Notes: generated by a model from the sequence alone, not told the origin. DNA of 64,000 bases from CAZMZW01 sp963802275 (GCA_963802275.1 CAWDIB010000001.1:62001-126000), one strand, 5' to 3'. Positions 1 through 8,215 are shown, counted from the first letter of the stretch. A program made the numbers and translations.

Positions 1-1
1 G

Positions 2-244
2 GCGGTCAATGCGCTGGGGGTGGCAGGGGATGCCAACACCCACTACGACGGCGATACCTCGCCGCACGTCAACCTGATCTGTCTTAAATGTCACCGTATC
101 AGCGATATGGATTCCAATTTAGCGGAAAGGCTGGATAGTGAAATAAGCGCTTCCTCCGGATTCAAGGTCATTGGCTCACGTTTGGTGTACTACGGGCTTT
201 GCCCCGATTGTCAAAAATCACAAAACAAAAAAGGAGAAAAATAG
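2..244 (+). CDS. Fur/PerR-family metalloregulator, 3' end only
   Basis: C-terminal ~80 residues of a Fur-superfamily repressor; the 5' part lies outside the window, so the frame is open from base 2. The fragment has the dimerisation/metal domain signature: HYDGDTSPHVNLIC followed by CLKCH and a late CPDC pair, i.e. the two CxxC motifs of the structural zinc site, and the His/Asp-rich segment used for regulatory metal in PerR-type proteins. It lies 2 bp before a peroxiredoxin gene and just upstream of ferritin, which fits a peroxide or iron sensor controlling its own operon. PerR rather than Fur or Zur is inferred from these neighbours; the DNA-binding half is not visible. Confidence 0.82.
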   Translation, partial: AVNALGVAGDANTHYDGDTSPHVNLICLKCHRISDMDSNLAERLDSEISASSGFKVIGSRLVYYGLCPDCQKSQNKKGEK

Positions 245-246
245 AA

Positions 247-966
247 ATGGATAGCACGCAAACCATGATCGTGCCGATGCCGCGCATCGGCGAAAAAGCG
301 CCCGCCTTCAAGGCGGTCACCACCCAGGGAGAGATCAATTTCCCCCAGGATTACACCGGCAGCTGGGTGATCCTCTTCAGCCACCCGGCGGATTTCACCC
401 CGGTGTGCACCTCGGAATTCATCACCTTTGCCACCCTGCAGGAGAAGTTCGCCCAGGCCAATTGCAAGCTGGTCGGACTCTCGGTGGATGGGTTGTACAG
501 CCACATTGCCTGGCTGCGCACCATCAAAGATAAGATCGAATACAAGGGGCATAAGAATGTCGAGGTGACCTTCCCGCTGATCGAGGACATCACCATGGAA
601 GTTGCCACCAAGTATGGCATGATCCAGCCCGGCGAGAGCAACACCAAGGCCGTGCGGGCGGTGTTCTTCATCGACCCCAAGGGCGTCATCCGTGCCATCA
701 TCTACTACCCGCTGAGCATGGGACGCAACTTCGAAGAACTCTACCGTGCCCTGATCGCGATGGAGACCGCGGACGCTTTCTCGGTGGCCACCCCGGCTGA
801 CTGGCAGCCCGGTGACGACGTGATTGTACCTACGGCCGGCTCGTGCGGTGTGGCCAAGGACCGCATGGAAGGCAAGGACAAGGACCAGATGAAGTGCTAT
901 GACTGGTTCTTCTGCACCAAGCCGCTTGACAAAGAAACCGTGTTAAAAACTGTTTTGAAGAAATAG
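247..966 (+). CDS. Peroxiredoxin (AhpC/TSA, Prx6-like subfamily)
   Basis: Thiol peroxidase of 239 residues reducing hydrogen peroxide or organic peroxides in the cytoplasm. The active-site motif PxxxTxxC is present (P47, T51, peroxidatic C54 in HPADFTPVCTSEF). The C-terminal extension carries three further cysteines (around CGVAKDRM and CYDWFFC), typical of the long thermophile/archaeal-type enzymes. The ATG at 247 is preferred over an in-frame upstream start because AAAGGAG lies at 228-235 with suitable spacing and the family begins near MPRIGEKAPAF. It follows the Fur/PerR gene by 2 bp and precedes ferritin by 18 bp, so all three are probably one peroxide/iron operon. Confidence 0.93.
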   Translation: MDSTQTMIVPMPRIGEKAPAFKAVTTQGEINFPQDYTGSWVILFSHPADFTPVCTSEFITFATLQEKFAQANCKLVGLSVDGLYSHIAWLRTIKDKIEYKGHKNVEVTFPLIEDITMEVATKYGMIQPGESNTKAVRAVFFIDPKGVIRAIIYYPLSMGRNFEELYRALIAMETADAFSVATPADWQPGDDVIVPTAGSCGVAKDRMEGKDKDQMKCYDWFFCTKPLDKETVLKTVLKK

Positions 967-984
967 ACAATTCAAGGAGAAAGA

Positions 985-1479
985 ATGATCAACGAAAATA
1001 TGCAAAAAGCCATTAATGAACAGATCAACAAGGAACTGTATTCCTCCTATTTGTACCTGTCCATGTCGGCGTATTTTGAAACGAAGAACCTGGCAGGCTT
1101 TGCCCAATGGCTGAAGCTGCAAGCCGGGGAAGAGCTGGAACATGGAATGAAGTTCTTTGACCATCTCCATGAACGCGGCGGCAAAGTGGAATTGAAAGCG
1201 ATCGCCGGTGTGCCGACCGAATGGAAGGGCAACCTGGAGGTTTTCAAGCAGGTTCAGGAGCATGAAGCGGCGGTCACCGCCTCCATTTATTCCCTGCATG
1301 AACTGGCCTTAAAAGAGAAGGACTATGCCTCGCAGGTCATGCTGCAATGGTTCATCAACGAGCAGGTGGAAGAGGAAAAGAACGCGGCTGATATCGTGCA
1401 GCGCCTGGAAATGATCGACTCAAAAGGTACTGCGGTGCTGATGCTTGATCACGAGCTGGGCAAGCGCGGCAAGGAGTAA
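985..1479 (+). CDS. ftnA: Non-haem ferritin
   Basis: Iron-storage protein of 164 residues forming a 24-mer cage that oxidises Fe(II) and stores it as a mineral. The ferroxidase-centre ligands known from E. coli FtnA fall at identical positions here: E17, E50, H53, E94 and Q127. The four-helix length matches the family. A strong AAGGAG precedes the ATG. It is third in the PerR-peroxiredoxin-ferritin array and is followed by a clear intrinsic terminator. The pairing removes peroxide and the free iron that would drive Fenton chemistry. No haem-binding Met typical of bacterioferritin was recognised, so FtnA-type is preferred. Confidence 0.95.
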   Translation: MINENMQKAINEQINKELYSSYLYLSMSAYFETKNLAGFAQWLKLQAGEELEHGMKFFDHLHERGGKVELKAIAGVPTEWKGNLEVFKQVQEHEAAVTASIYSLHELALKEKDYASQVMLQWFINEQVEEEKNAADIVQRLEMIDSKGTAVLMLDHELGKRGKE

Positions 1480-1487
1480 AAAGTAAA

Positions 1488-1519
1488 AGGCTGTCTCAAA
1501 AAAAGACAGCCTCTTTTTT
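1488..1519 (+). terminator. Intrinsic terminator after ferritin
   Basis: Perfect 9-bp stem AGGCTGTCT / AGACAGCCT with an A-rich loop, followed by seven T residues. It ends the peroxide/iron operon 9 bp after the ferritin stop and lies before the convergent lipoprotein gene. Confidence 0.9.
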
Positions 1520-1540
1520 ATGAATAATCGGGGGAAACTC

Positions 1541-2035
1541 TTATGGACGAGTCAGCGTGACCGAGATTTTCCCCGAAAATTTGTTGCCGTTTTCATCATA
1601 ACCCTGATAAAAGAAGTCCATACGCCCGCCGGTCAGGTCGGGCTTCCTGGGATTGACGACCTTGCCCTGGTATTGGGCGCTGCCGTTGGCGGGGATGGGG
1701 ATGTCCACGCCAAACCAGGTGGGGAAGCCGCCCTCGGCGTAGATCTCGTTTTCCCGGCTGACAAAAGCCATGCGCATGTTCTCCACCTTGGCGGCGATGT
1801 TGTTTTCGGAGGTGAAGGTGACCGTGAACTGCCACTCTTTGCAGCGGTCACCAGACAACTTGCAGGGTAGGGTTGGGGCCAGATTGGCTGTGATTTTTGC
1901 GGGCGGTCCCCAAGGCGTGGGGTGCGGAGTGAAGGTGGGGGTGGGCGATTGGGATTGGGTTGCGCCGATGCAGCTGGCCAGAAAAATTATTGAAATGAGT
2001 AAGAGGAAAATTAACCGATTGGATTTCTTGAGCAT
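1541..2035 (-). CDS. Secreted lipoprotein, unknown function
   Basis: 164 residues from the ATG at 2035. The N-terminus MLKKSNRLIFLLLISIIF is a signal peptide ending in the lipobox LASC, followed by a Thr/Pro/Ser-rich linker (SQSPTPTFTPHPTPW), a layout common in Anaerolineae surface lipoproteins. The remaining ~115 residues look like a beta-rich single domain with FTVTFTSENNIAAKVENMRM and a GSAQYQGKVV segment, reminiscent of immunoglobulin-like cell-surface folds, but no family is recognised. A longer in-frame extension to 2155 runs into the repeat region and is rejected because the signal peptide would become internal. It converges on ferritin across the terminator. Confidence 0.75.
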   Translation of the reverse strand: MLKKSNRLIFLLLISIIFLASCIGATQSQSPTPTFTPHPTPWGPPAKITANLAPTLPCKLSGDRCKEWQFTVTFTSENNIAAKVENMRMAFVSRENEIYAEGGFPTWFGVDIPIPANGSAQYQGKVVNPRKPDLTGGRMDFFYQGYDENGNKFSGKISVTLTRP

Positions 2036-2128
2036 GAGTGGAAATACCTTTAATCTAATTTTACCTTTCGAAATTGGAAGGAGAAAGGTCACGGAAATAC
2101 TTTCTTTATACTCTGGGGATAAATGGGA

Positions 2129-2562
2129 GATTGCCACACCCCGCGTGCCCTGCACCTGGGCGGTATGACCCCGCCCGGTGCGGGTATCTCCGCGTTCTGC
2201 TCATGCAGAACGCTTCGAAGCGCGGGGTTCGCAATGACGAGAAGGGCATGACAGATTGCCACGGCTTGCAAAGAACGCAAGCTTCCCCAAGAGGATTTAT
2301 TCGAATGCAAATATTAGGTGAAGAATGAGACTGCTTCGTCGTGCCAAGGGCACTCCTCGCAGAAGCGGTTTCCGATGGGGTTTTGAATGACAAGAAAATG
2401 CATGGGGAATTGGCATAGCTTTCCCAGCGATTGGCTGGCGAGGGCGCCAGCTTTATCATAAGGGCATGACTGATTGCCACGTCCCGCGACCTCGGAGTTC
2501 GCAATGACGAGAAGGGCAAAACAGATTGCCACGCCCCGAGTGATCCCGGGGCTCGCAATTTC
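2129..2562. repeat. REP-like palindromic repeat cluster
   Basis: Four occurrences of GATTGCCAC (2129, 2254, 2472, 2524) alternate with GCAATGACGAGAAGGGC (2231, 2501) and GCTCGCAATT (about 2551). Each GATTGCCAC...GCAATgac pair can fold back through GC-rich arms (for example ACGCCCCGAG with CCCGGGGCTCG). A more decayed version starts at about 2330 (GACTGCTTCGTCGTGCC). These are short intergenic repeats resembling bacterial REP elements. No gene is supported within 2036-2612. Confidence 0.75.
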
Positions 2563-2612
2563 GTCTTGGTATGGCAATATAATTGAAAGAAAATTCTTCG
2601 ATAGGAGAGCAC

Positions 2613-3458
2613 ATGCCAAACCAAGTTAAGCTGGATAAATCCAAAGAGACAGTCGGCAAACTGCAATACCACATCCATGTTGCGCCGGGGCAGGTGGGCA
2701 AATACGTGCTGCTGCCGGGCGACCCGGAGCGCGTGCTGCGCATTGCCAAATACCTGGAAAACGCCAAAGAGATCGCCTTTCACCGCGAACACCGCACCTG
2801 GACCGGCAGCTACAAGGGCATCACGGTCAGCGCGACCTCGACCGGCATGGGCTGCCCCTCGACCGCCATTGCCGTGGAAGAGCTGGCCAACGTGGGCGCC
2901 ACGCACTTCATCCGTGTGGGCAGCACCGCGGCGCTGCAGGTGGGCATGCATATTGGCGATATTGTCGTCAACAGCGGCTCGATGCGCCTGGACGGCACCA
3001 CACGCTACTATGTCCATGACGGCTTCCCGGCTGTGCCGGATTTCTTCCTTACCCGCGCCCTGTTCGAAGCGGCGGTCGAACACCAGAAGGGCAGGGACTT
3101 TAAGGTCTTCTTAGGGTTAGGGGCTGCCTCGGATGCCTTTTACGGCGAAACGCCGGAGCTGCTGCAAATGCTCAGCGATCACCGCATGCTGAATGTGGAA
3201 ATGGAGAGCTCCGCCATTTACACCATCGCCACCCTGCGCGGGCTGAAAGCCGGCATGGTGTGTGCCGTTTCCGCCAACCTGGCGACCAGCGAGGTTGTGT
3301 ATGACAAGGTCAATCAGGACCTCGTCCAGGGCTGGGAGGATGCCATCCAGATCACCCTGGAGGCGATTGTGAATTATGAGGAGAACCACTACGAGGATTT
3401 GACCAGTCAGTACTCTCCACAATTCGATTACTCCCGGATGTATCATCCTAAATACTGA
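2613..3458 (+). CDS. udp: Uridine phosphorylase-like nucleoside phosphorylase
   Basis: 281 residues of the NP-I nucleoside phosphorylase family, which cleaves nucleosides with phosphate to a base and ribose-1-phosphate in the cytoplasm. Visible motifs are the phosphate-binding VLLPGDPERV near the N-terminus, ATSTGMGCPSTAIAVEEL in the middle, and NVEMESSAIYTIA, the ribose-binding MES motif. The ATG at 2613 follows TAGGAGAG. Uridine is the most likely substrate from the overall resemblance to Udp; a purine nucleoside or mixed specificity cannot be excluded from motifs alone. It stands alone between repeat elements, but it would fit with the purine/pyrimidine salvage genes further right in the window. 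Confidence 0.88.
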   Translation: MPNQVKLDKSKETVGKLQYHIHVAPGQVGKYVLLPGDPERVLRIAKYLENAKEIAFHREHRTWTGSYKGITVSATSTGMGCPSTAIAVEELANVGATHFIRVGSTAALQVGMHIGDIVVNSGSMRLDGTTRYYVHDGFPAVPDFFLTRALFEAAVEHQKGRDFKVFLGLGAASDAFYGETPELLQMLSDHRMLNVEMESSAIYTIATLRGLKAGMVCAVSANLATSEVVYDKVNQDLVQGWEDAIQITLEAIVNYEENHYEDLTSQYSPQFDYSRMYHPKY

Positions 3459-3498
3459 TCATTTTATTAGGGGAAAATAGGGCTTGAGTAGGGACTTG

Positions 3499-3532
3499 GA
3501 TTGCCGCGTTGCTGCGTTCCTGGCAATGACGG
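3499..3532. repeat. REP-like palindromic repeat, single copy
   Basis: GATTGCCGCG, a short loop of GTTCC character, then GCAATGACGG: the same outer arms as the cluster before the nucleoside phosphorylase gene, here placed just after that gene. Confidence 0.6.
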
Positions 3533-3626
3533 ATTTCTTTTCCTGGAGGAGTGTATGGTTCGAATCGGGGGCAAAATTATTCGAAGTGAACATTCGGTAG
3601 TATAATCTTCGATCAGAAAACTTATC

Positions 3627-4054
3627 ATGTCATCATTACAAGATAAAATCAATCACACCGCCATGCTGGCAAAGTGGAAACTCGACCAGCAGATCAGATT
3701 AAATAACAGTCAAACCCAGGAAAAGCAATTGCAGGGTCAGCTTGGTTCCTTGAAGATGGACCTGGCCAATCAAGCCTATCAGATGTTTAAAGATAAGAAA
3801 TTGTCCGATGAAGCGCTGAATCAAATTTGCCAAAAATTAGTTACCATCGAAGTGAATTTCCAGGACCAAATAGTAAAAACAAAATCAATTAAAAATGAAC
3901 AACCACCGGCGATTGAAATGGTTATCGAGGGACAGAAACAACAGATGATCCAGATACCTCTTCACCAGCTGGTTTGATTTGTCCGAAATGTAAAAAACCC
4001 ATTCCTGTAAAATATTGCCCCGACTGCGGCCAGGAAGGGATTCCCAGTAAATAG
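3627..4054 (+). CDS. Coiled-coil protein with C-terminal zinc ribbon, frameshifted
   Basis: The first ~105 residues (start 3627) are hydrophilic and helical (KWKLDQQIRLNNSQTQEKQ, LNQICQKLVTIEV). In that frame the protein ends at 3977 with an uninformative tail. The -1 frame from about 3935 instead continues through an acidic linker (TETTDDPDTSSPAG) into a clear zinc ribbon, CPKCKKPIPVKYCPDCG, and stops at 4054. The switch must occur between 3917 and 3945, near GAGGGACAG. It could be a one-base deletion, an assembly error or a programmed -1 shift; no textbook slippery heptamer was seen. The full product would be about 142 residues. Function unknown; the next gene also carries a zinc ribbon. 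Confidence 0.6.
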
Positions 4055-4108
4055 AAGACTTCATTCGTTTTTATTGAGTGAAAAGACATCAAAATTAAGG
4101 AATAATTC

Positions 4109-4534
4109 ATGCTCGAAAACAGCAAGGCAAATCAGAAATATTTCTGCAGTTCATGCGGTGCGGAAAATAAAATTGGCAGCAAATTTTGCAGTACATGTGG
4201 GGAAAAACTGCTGGCGGCTGGATCTAAACGAGATCCAGCAAAGACAAAAACTGTCAGCGAAAAAACAGGATCAAAAACGCAGAGTGTGCAGATCCTCATC
4301 TCGCTGGTGTTGGCAGCGGTCGGTTACAAACTTGGCTCAGAATTATTGCCTACGCTCAGCTTTACCAGCTGGGAAAGGTATGCCGCTTCGCGAAACGCCA
4401 GTTATTTGGGCAGCTTGAATGACGCCTATGCACAATCAGAACTCATGGGTGGTATTCTCGGTGCAGTCCTGTTTTTTGTTATTGGCTTGATCATCATGCG
4501 GTTGTTCACCAAGAACTCAACGCATGGCAGCTAG
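4109..4534 (+). CDS. Zinc-ribbon membrane protein, unknown function
   Basis: 141 residues. The N-terminus has a double-Cys ribbon (YFCSSCGAENKIGSKFCSTCG), then a charged linker, a hydrophobic segment near residues 60-75 (ILISLVLAAVGYKLG) and a second at about 113-132 (GGILGAVLFFVIGLIIMRL). The ribbon would sit in the cytoplasm next to a two-helix membrane anchor. It follows another zinc-ribbon protein by 54 bp, and a spaced AAGGAA precedes the ATG. No named family beyond 'zinc-ribbon domain-containing protein' is recognised. Confidence 0.72.
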   Translation: MLENSKANQKYFCSSCGAENKIGSKFCSTCGEKLLAAGSKRDPAKTKTVSEKTGSKTQSVQILISLVLAAVGYKLGSELLPTLSFTSWERYAASRNASYLGSLNDAYAQSELMGGILGAVLFFVIGLIIMRLFTKNSTHGS

Positions 4535-4779
4535 TGTGTCCTTGACACACAATTACTGACCTCAATTTCTGACCTTCGACCCGCCCCTCTTCCACTGCTT
4601 AGATTAAACTTTGACTGCTAAAACCGTGCATGCCAGGGGAGGGTACTGTGTATACATGTGACAAACAGCTAATTTCATAGGTTTTCCCCATTAATTTCTT
4701 GTCATTAAAAAATGGAAAAAAAGAGCCGGAATTGTGTTGCACCAAAGTGCCCATGTATTTTTTTAATAGATGAAATGAA

Positions 4780-5041
4780 CAAAAAGCAATTGCATGAATC
4801 CGATTGCAAACCCGAGTGCGGTTGCCATGTCTGCGATGGGATTGGGGTGGGGGATGGATATTGATGTTGATCGCTTTCATCATTCAGTGCGCCATGCTGG
4901 TGTCGATGCCGCGCGGAGTATTCAGCCGTTTGTGTGACCGCCGGGATTGGGATAAAAAGGGAACGGCTTTGTAAAAAAAGGGCAAGCTGATGGCACTGTT
5001 CTTCCTCACCCCTGTCTTGTTTTTCCCTAACCAGCCAGCTT
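4780..5041 (+). pseudogene. Decayed copy of the ICMT-like methyltransferase gene
   Basis: Translation around 4865-5040 reads IAFIIQCAMLVSMPRGVFSR, then LCDRRDWDKKG, a stop (TAA at about 4972) and KKGKLMAL. This parallels the intact gene at 6449-7111 (ASIIQWGMLLSMPRGVF, LFDRRDWDRKR, LGKLMAL). There is a further frameshift before the first segment, and the 3' two-thirds are missing. It is clearly a remnant of a duplicate. The flanks 4535-4779 and 5042-5286 show no further gene. Confidence 0.8.
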
Positions 5042-5286
5042 AACTGCAACCCTGCCTTGGAAAATTATTCGGCATATATTCCTGATTTTGTCCCAATAAC
5101 CAATGCAGCATGTATTTTAAATCTATAAACCAATACCAAGTGGTTCACCCATTTCACTTTCAATCTGGTCTGCCAGCTGGGGTCGCGCAACCGTACAAAA
5201 TCCCAAGGAAATCATTTTTCCTGCATTTTTCCCCGATTTTTTCATCGGGTTTAATTTCTCATAAGAATTAATAAACCTTCTTTTTA

Positions 5287-5316
5287 ATTTACATTTGATG
5301 TAAATAATAGTATAGT
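5287..5316 (+). promoter_or_regulatory. Promoter with overlapping operator-like palindrome
   Basis: A perfect inverted repeat ATTTACAT-TTG-ATGTAAAT covers 5287-5305. Within it, TTTACA (5288-5293) is a good -35, and TATAGT (5311-5316) a -10 at 17-bp spacing. A repressor dimer bound to the palindrome would block the promoter of the GGDEF gene that starts 20 bp beyond the -10. Confidence 0.65.
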
Positions 5317-5335
5317 TAGGTTAAAGGGAAAGCCA

Positions 5336-6403
5336 TTGAAAATTGCGGGTCTGAAGACCATTTATCAGAGCGGTGAAGAATATCGCGCTGCAAGAGTCTT
5401 ATTTAAGATCATCATGGGCTTGCTGACGGTCTTCCCGGTTATCATCGTCTCGGGTATCTATTGGGGCGATTCGGCGCTGATCATGATCACGCTCATCGCC
5501 GGCATTTTACTGGCTGTTCCCGTCGTTCTTCTTTTTCGTGGATTCTTACAACCGGCCAGTTCTCTTTTTGTTGTCATCCTTTTTATCATGGTTACTATCA
5601 TCGCCGTGCAGGGGCAAGGCATCCATGATTTCGCCGTGGTGGTGTACCCGGCCGTCATCATCTTTTCCAGCCTGCTGATGAGCCGCCGGGCATTTTCATT
5701 TTGTTCCATTCTGGCTGTGGCGTGCATGGTGTTTTTGGTGCTGGGTGAAGCGTTTGGATTATTTGTCACCAGGCCTTACGACATACCCATCCCGGCTGAC
5801 TTGCTGGTGGTCTTGGCGGTCATGCTTGTTACGATTCTGTCGGTCCAGGCGCTGGCGGATAACATGCGTCGCAATATCCGCCTTGCAAATGAAGAGATTG
5901 AAAAACGTAAAAGGATCGAAGCCAGGTTGCGTTATCTCAATGCCCATGATGAATTGACTGGTGTGTATAATCGCGCTTTTTTTGAGGAGCAGATTTCACT
6001 TCTCAGCCGCAGCCGGGATTTTCCAGTCAGCATTGTGGTTGCGGACCTGGACGATCTGAAAGCTTTCAATGACCGTTTCGGGCATGCGGCCGGTGATAAA
6101 CTTCTGAAAAAGGCTGCCATAACCCTGGGTGGTTTTTTCCGCCACGGGGATGTACTCGCGCGGATCGGCGGGGACGAATTTGCCGTTCTGCTGCCACGCA
6201 CCGACTCGCCTACCACGAAATTGATCCTTGACCGTTTACAGGATTCCCTGGCAAAGCAGGATCAACGGGACCAGGAATTTCCGTTGGCGATATCCTTGGG
6301 GTTCTCCACTGCCGAAAAGCATGGTTTGAAACAAGCTTTTGAGGCTGCCGATCGTCAGATGTATGCCAATAAAATTGATCGGAAACAGGATAATCCTACT
6401 TAA
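5336..6403 (+). CDS. Membrane-anchored GGDEF diguanylate cyclase
   Basis: 355 residues. The first ~190 hold five or six hydrophobic segments (LLTVFPVIIVSGIYWG, ALIMITLIAGILLAV and others), an integral membrane sensor similar to MASE-type modules. A short helix (NEEIEKRKRIEARLRYL) links to a GGDEF domain whose signature is intact at residues 278-282 (ARIGGDEFAVLLP), with the substrate-binding NRAFFEEQ and DLDDLKAFND regions. It should make cyclic di-GMP from two GTP. A canonical inhibitory-site RxxD was not evident just before the motif. The start is TTG at 5336, chosen because AAAGGGAAAG lies just upstream. Its promoter carries a palindrome, so the gene is probably repressed under some condition. 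Confidence 0.9.
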   Translation: MKIAGLKTIYQSGEEYRAARVLFKIIMGLLTVFPVIIVSGIYWGDSALIMITLIAGILLAVPVVLLFRGFLQPASSLFVVILFIMVTIIAVQGQGIHDFAVVVYPAVIIFSSLLMSRRAFSFCSILAVACMVFLVLGEAFGLFVTRPYDIPIPADLLVVLAVMLVTILSVQALADNMRRNIRLANEEIEKRKRIEARLRYLNAHDELTGVYNRAFFEEQISLLSRSRDFPVSIVVADLDDLKAFNDRFGHAAGDKLLKKAAITLGGFFRHGDVLARIGGDEFAVLLPRTDSPTTKLILDRLQDSLAKQDQRDQEFPLAISLGFSTAEKHGLKQAFEAADRQMYANKIDRKQDNPT

Positions 6404-6448
6404 TAGGGTAAGTTTTCTACCACCGCATTAATTTCTTTTAAGCAGAAA

Positions 6449-7111
6449 TTGTCATTCAGCCCGAAAAAAATGTCTGGGGATATAATCAATAATAACGAAT
6501 TCCATATTTCCTCTAGATATGATTTTTGGTTCTCTATCGGGAGGTGCCGCTTGGATTGGCTGCCGCATCTGCAGTTGGTTTGGGCAGGGGGTTGGGTAGT
6601 TGTGCTTTTTGCTTCCATCATTCAGTGGGGCATGCTGCTTTCGATGCCGCGCGGGGTGTTCACGCGCTTGTTTGACCGCCGCGATTGGGACAGGAAGAGG
6701 ATGGCCCTGTTCAGGTTGGGCAAACTGATGGCGTTGGTGTGCATCATCCTCGTTTTCTTTTCCCCCATTCAAACCGGTTCCCCGCGGCTCATGCCCGGGG
6801 TGGTTTTGTATGGGCTGGGGCTGGCAGGGCTGGTGAAATCGCTGCTGGATTACCGCGATTCACCCATGGACCAGCCGGCCACGCGCGGCTTGTACAAATT
6901 CTCGCGTCACCCGCAGGTGATGGCGACAACCGTGATATTTCTAGGCATTTGTCTGATGGTCGCATCGCTACCAGCCATAATCCTCCTGCTGCTGGCCAGG
7001 GTGCTGGAACACAATGGAATTCTGGAGGAGGAGCGGCTCTGCCTGCACTATTATGGCGAGGTCTACCATGGCTATATGCAGCGTGTCCCACGTTACTTCT
7101 GGTTATTCTGA
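6449..7111 (+). CDS. Isoprenylcysteine carboxyl methyltransferase-like membrane protein
   Basis: 220-residue membrane protein of the ICMT/NnrU/phospholipid methyltransferase superfamily, with about five transmembrane segments. The C-terminal signature is ATRGLYKFSRHPQVMA followed by EEERLCLHYYGEVYHGY and VPRYF, the S-adenosylmethionine-binding part shared by these enzymes. The substrate is unknown; bacterial members rarely methylate prenyl-Cys. The N-terminal ~28 residues (MSFSPKKMSGDIINNNEF) look non-genuine and no good ribosome site precedes 6449, so the true start is uncertain or the 5' end is damaged. Two broken relatives of the same superfamily lie nearby (4780-5041 and 14662-14893), pointing to past duplication. 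Confidence 0.75.
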   Translation: MSFSPKKMSGDIINNNEFHISSRYDFWFSIGRCRLDWLPHLQLVWAGGWVVVLFASIIQWGMLLSMPRGVFTRLFDRRDWDRKRMALFRLGKLMALVCIILVFFSPIQTGSPRLMPGVVLYGLGLAGLVKSLLDYRDSPMDQPATRGLYKFSRHPQVMATTVIFLGICLMVASLPAIILLLLARVLEHNGILEEERLCLHYYGEVYHGYMQRVPRYFWLF

Positions 7112-7153
7112 AAAGCCCATATCTTTTCTGCTGCTCTTTATAAGGAGGTTAAA

Positions 7154-7681
7154 ATGCCAGCCGATAAAAAGAAAGATGTACGCAAAACGGGAGAGGGATT
7201 GCTGTATCAGGAGCGCTTATCCTCGACCGGCACCCAGGGGTTCTTCCTGGTCTTGACCCTGGTCTTTTTCATTCCATTCATTGTCCGCGTCCAAGCCGCA
7301 GTATGTGACTGGCTGACCTTCACCCTCGCCTTCTTTGCCGCCATGTTCCTGTTCTACACGGTCAATTACCGCGTGCTGCTCATCCAGGTAACGGCGGAAG
7401 AGCTGGTGTTGAAATTCGGCCTGTTCACCTGGCGCGAATCGAGGGAGAATATCCAGGGCTGCGCGCTTGACCACCTGGCGGCCTGGCAGTATTACGGCGG
7501 TGCGGGCATCCACTACCTGCTGGTGCGAGGGCGCTACCGCGTTTCCTTCAACTTCCTGCAATACCCGCGCGTGGTGGTCAGCTTGAAGAAGAAAAAAGGG
7601 TTGGTCAAAGACGTTTCTTTCTCCACCGAGCATCCGCAGGAACTGATCAAAGTACTATTAGAGCAGGGGAGCGGTCAATAA
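7154..7681 (+). CDS. Membrane protein with PH-like domain, unknown function
   Basis: 175 residues with a strong TAAGGAGG 7 bp before the ATG. Two hydrophobic segments (TQGFFLVLTLVFFIPFIV and LTFTLAFFAAMFLFYTV) are followed by a soluble beta-rich part (VLLIQVTAEELVLKFGLFTW, YLLVRGRYRVSFNFL) that resembles bacterial PH-domain (YdbS-like) membrane proteins. It lies 42 bp after the ICMT-like gene and may be co-transcribed. No catalytic motif is visible. Confidence 0.7.
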   Translation: MPADKKKDVRKTGEGLLYQERLSSTGTQGFFLVLTLVFFIPFIVRVQAAVCDWLTFTLAFFAAMFLFYTVNYRVLLIQVTAEELVLKFGLFTWRESRENIQGCALDHLAAWQYYGGAGIHYLLVRGRYRVSFNFLQYPRVVVSLKKKKGLVKDVSFSTEHPQELIKVLLEQGSGQ

Positions 7682-7732
7682 TTCTTCGATTTTATTATTT
7701 ATGCTTTGTGTGAATTAAAATAACCCACATCA

Positions 7733-7961
7733 ATGTCAGAACAATTGGGAAGGCTATTGGCCATTCTGGGTGGCGTGCTACTGGTCAGCGGAGTGCTGTT
7801 CATGCTTTCTTAGCCGTATTGGCAATCTGAATGACCTGCCTGGTACGATTAATCTCGAAGTCGGTAATGGGCGGGTGTCCATACCGATCCTGACATCAAT
7901 TATCCTCAGCATTCTGCTGACCATCATCCTGAATATCGTGGTACGTCTTTTTAACCGCTGA
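7733..7961 (+). CDS. DUF2905-type small membrane protein, frameshifted
   Basis: From the ATG at 7733 the frame reads EQLGRLLAILGGVLLVSGVL and then stops at a TAG (7811). The next frame continues as RIGNLNDLPGTINLEVGNG and ends with a second transmembrane helix (LTSIILSILLTIILNIVV). Joined, the ~75-residue product has the DUF2905 layout: helix, R-x-G-x-L-P-G-D/T-I turn, helix. Removing one T from the CTTTCTT run restores the frame (MLLSRIGN). It is either a recent lesion or a homopolymer error. Function unknown. Confidence 0.65.
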
Positions 7962-8215
7962 AGCTTAAAACCGGAACATTGTTTCCATCAGTTAAAAGAA
8001 AGTGTACTAATTCAAAAACCCATTATTAGAATGTCACATCCGGAGTTCGATTTTTGCGTATAATAAATTGATGAAAATAGAAGGCTTGGTGTTAGCAGAA
8101 AAGGAAAAAATTAGGAAATGATGTATCATCTCAATAATGAGGTTATGTATAAAAAAGTCATAGGCCTTCGGAATTATTCAGGAATGAATAGTTAATTTTT
8201 AGGAGTCACTTAATC

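Noticed and set aside
2106..3083. Long minus-strand ORF of 325 codons
   Set aside because: It lies opposite the nucleoside phosphorylase gene and across the repeats; the + strand product has clear family motifs and the minus one none.
3550..3575. GGTTCGAATC resembling a tRNA T-loop
   Set aside because: No acceptor stem, anticodon arm or D-arm can be folded around it.
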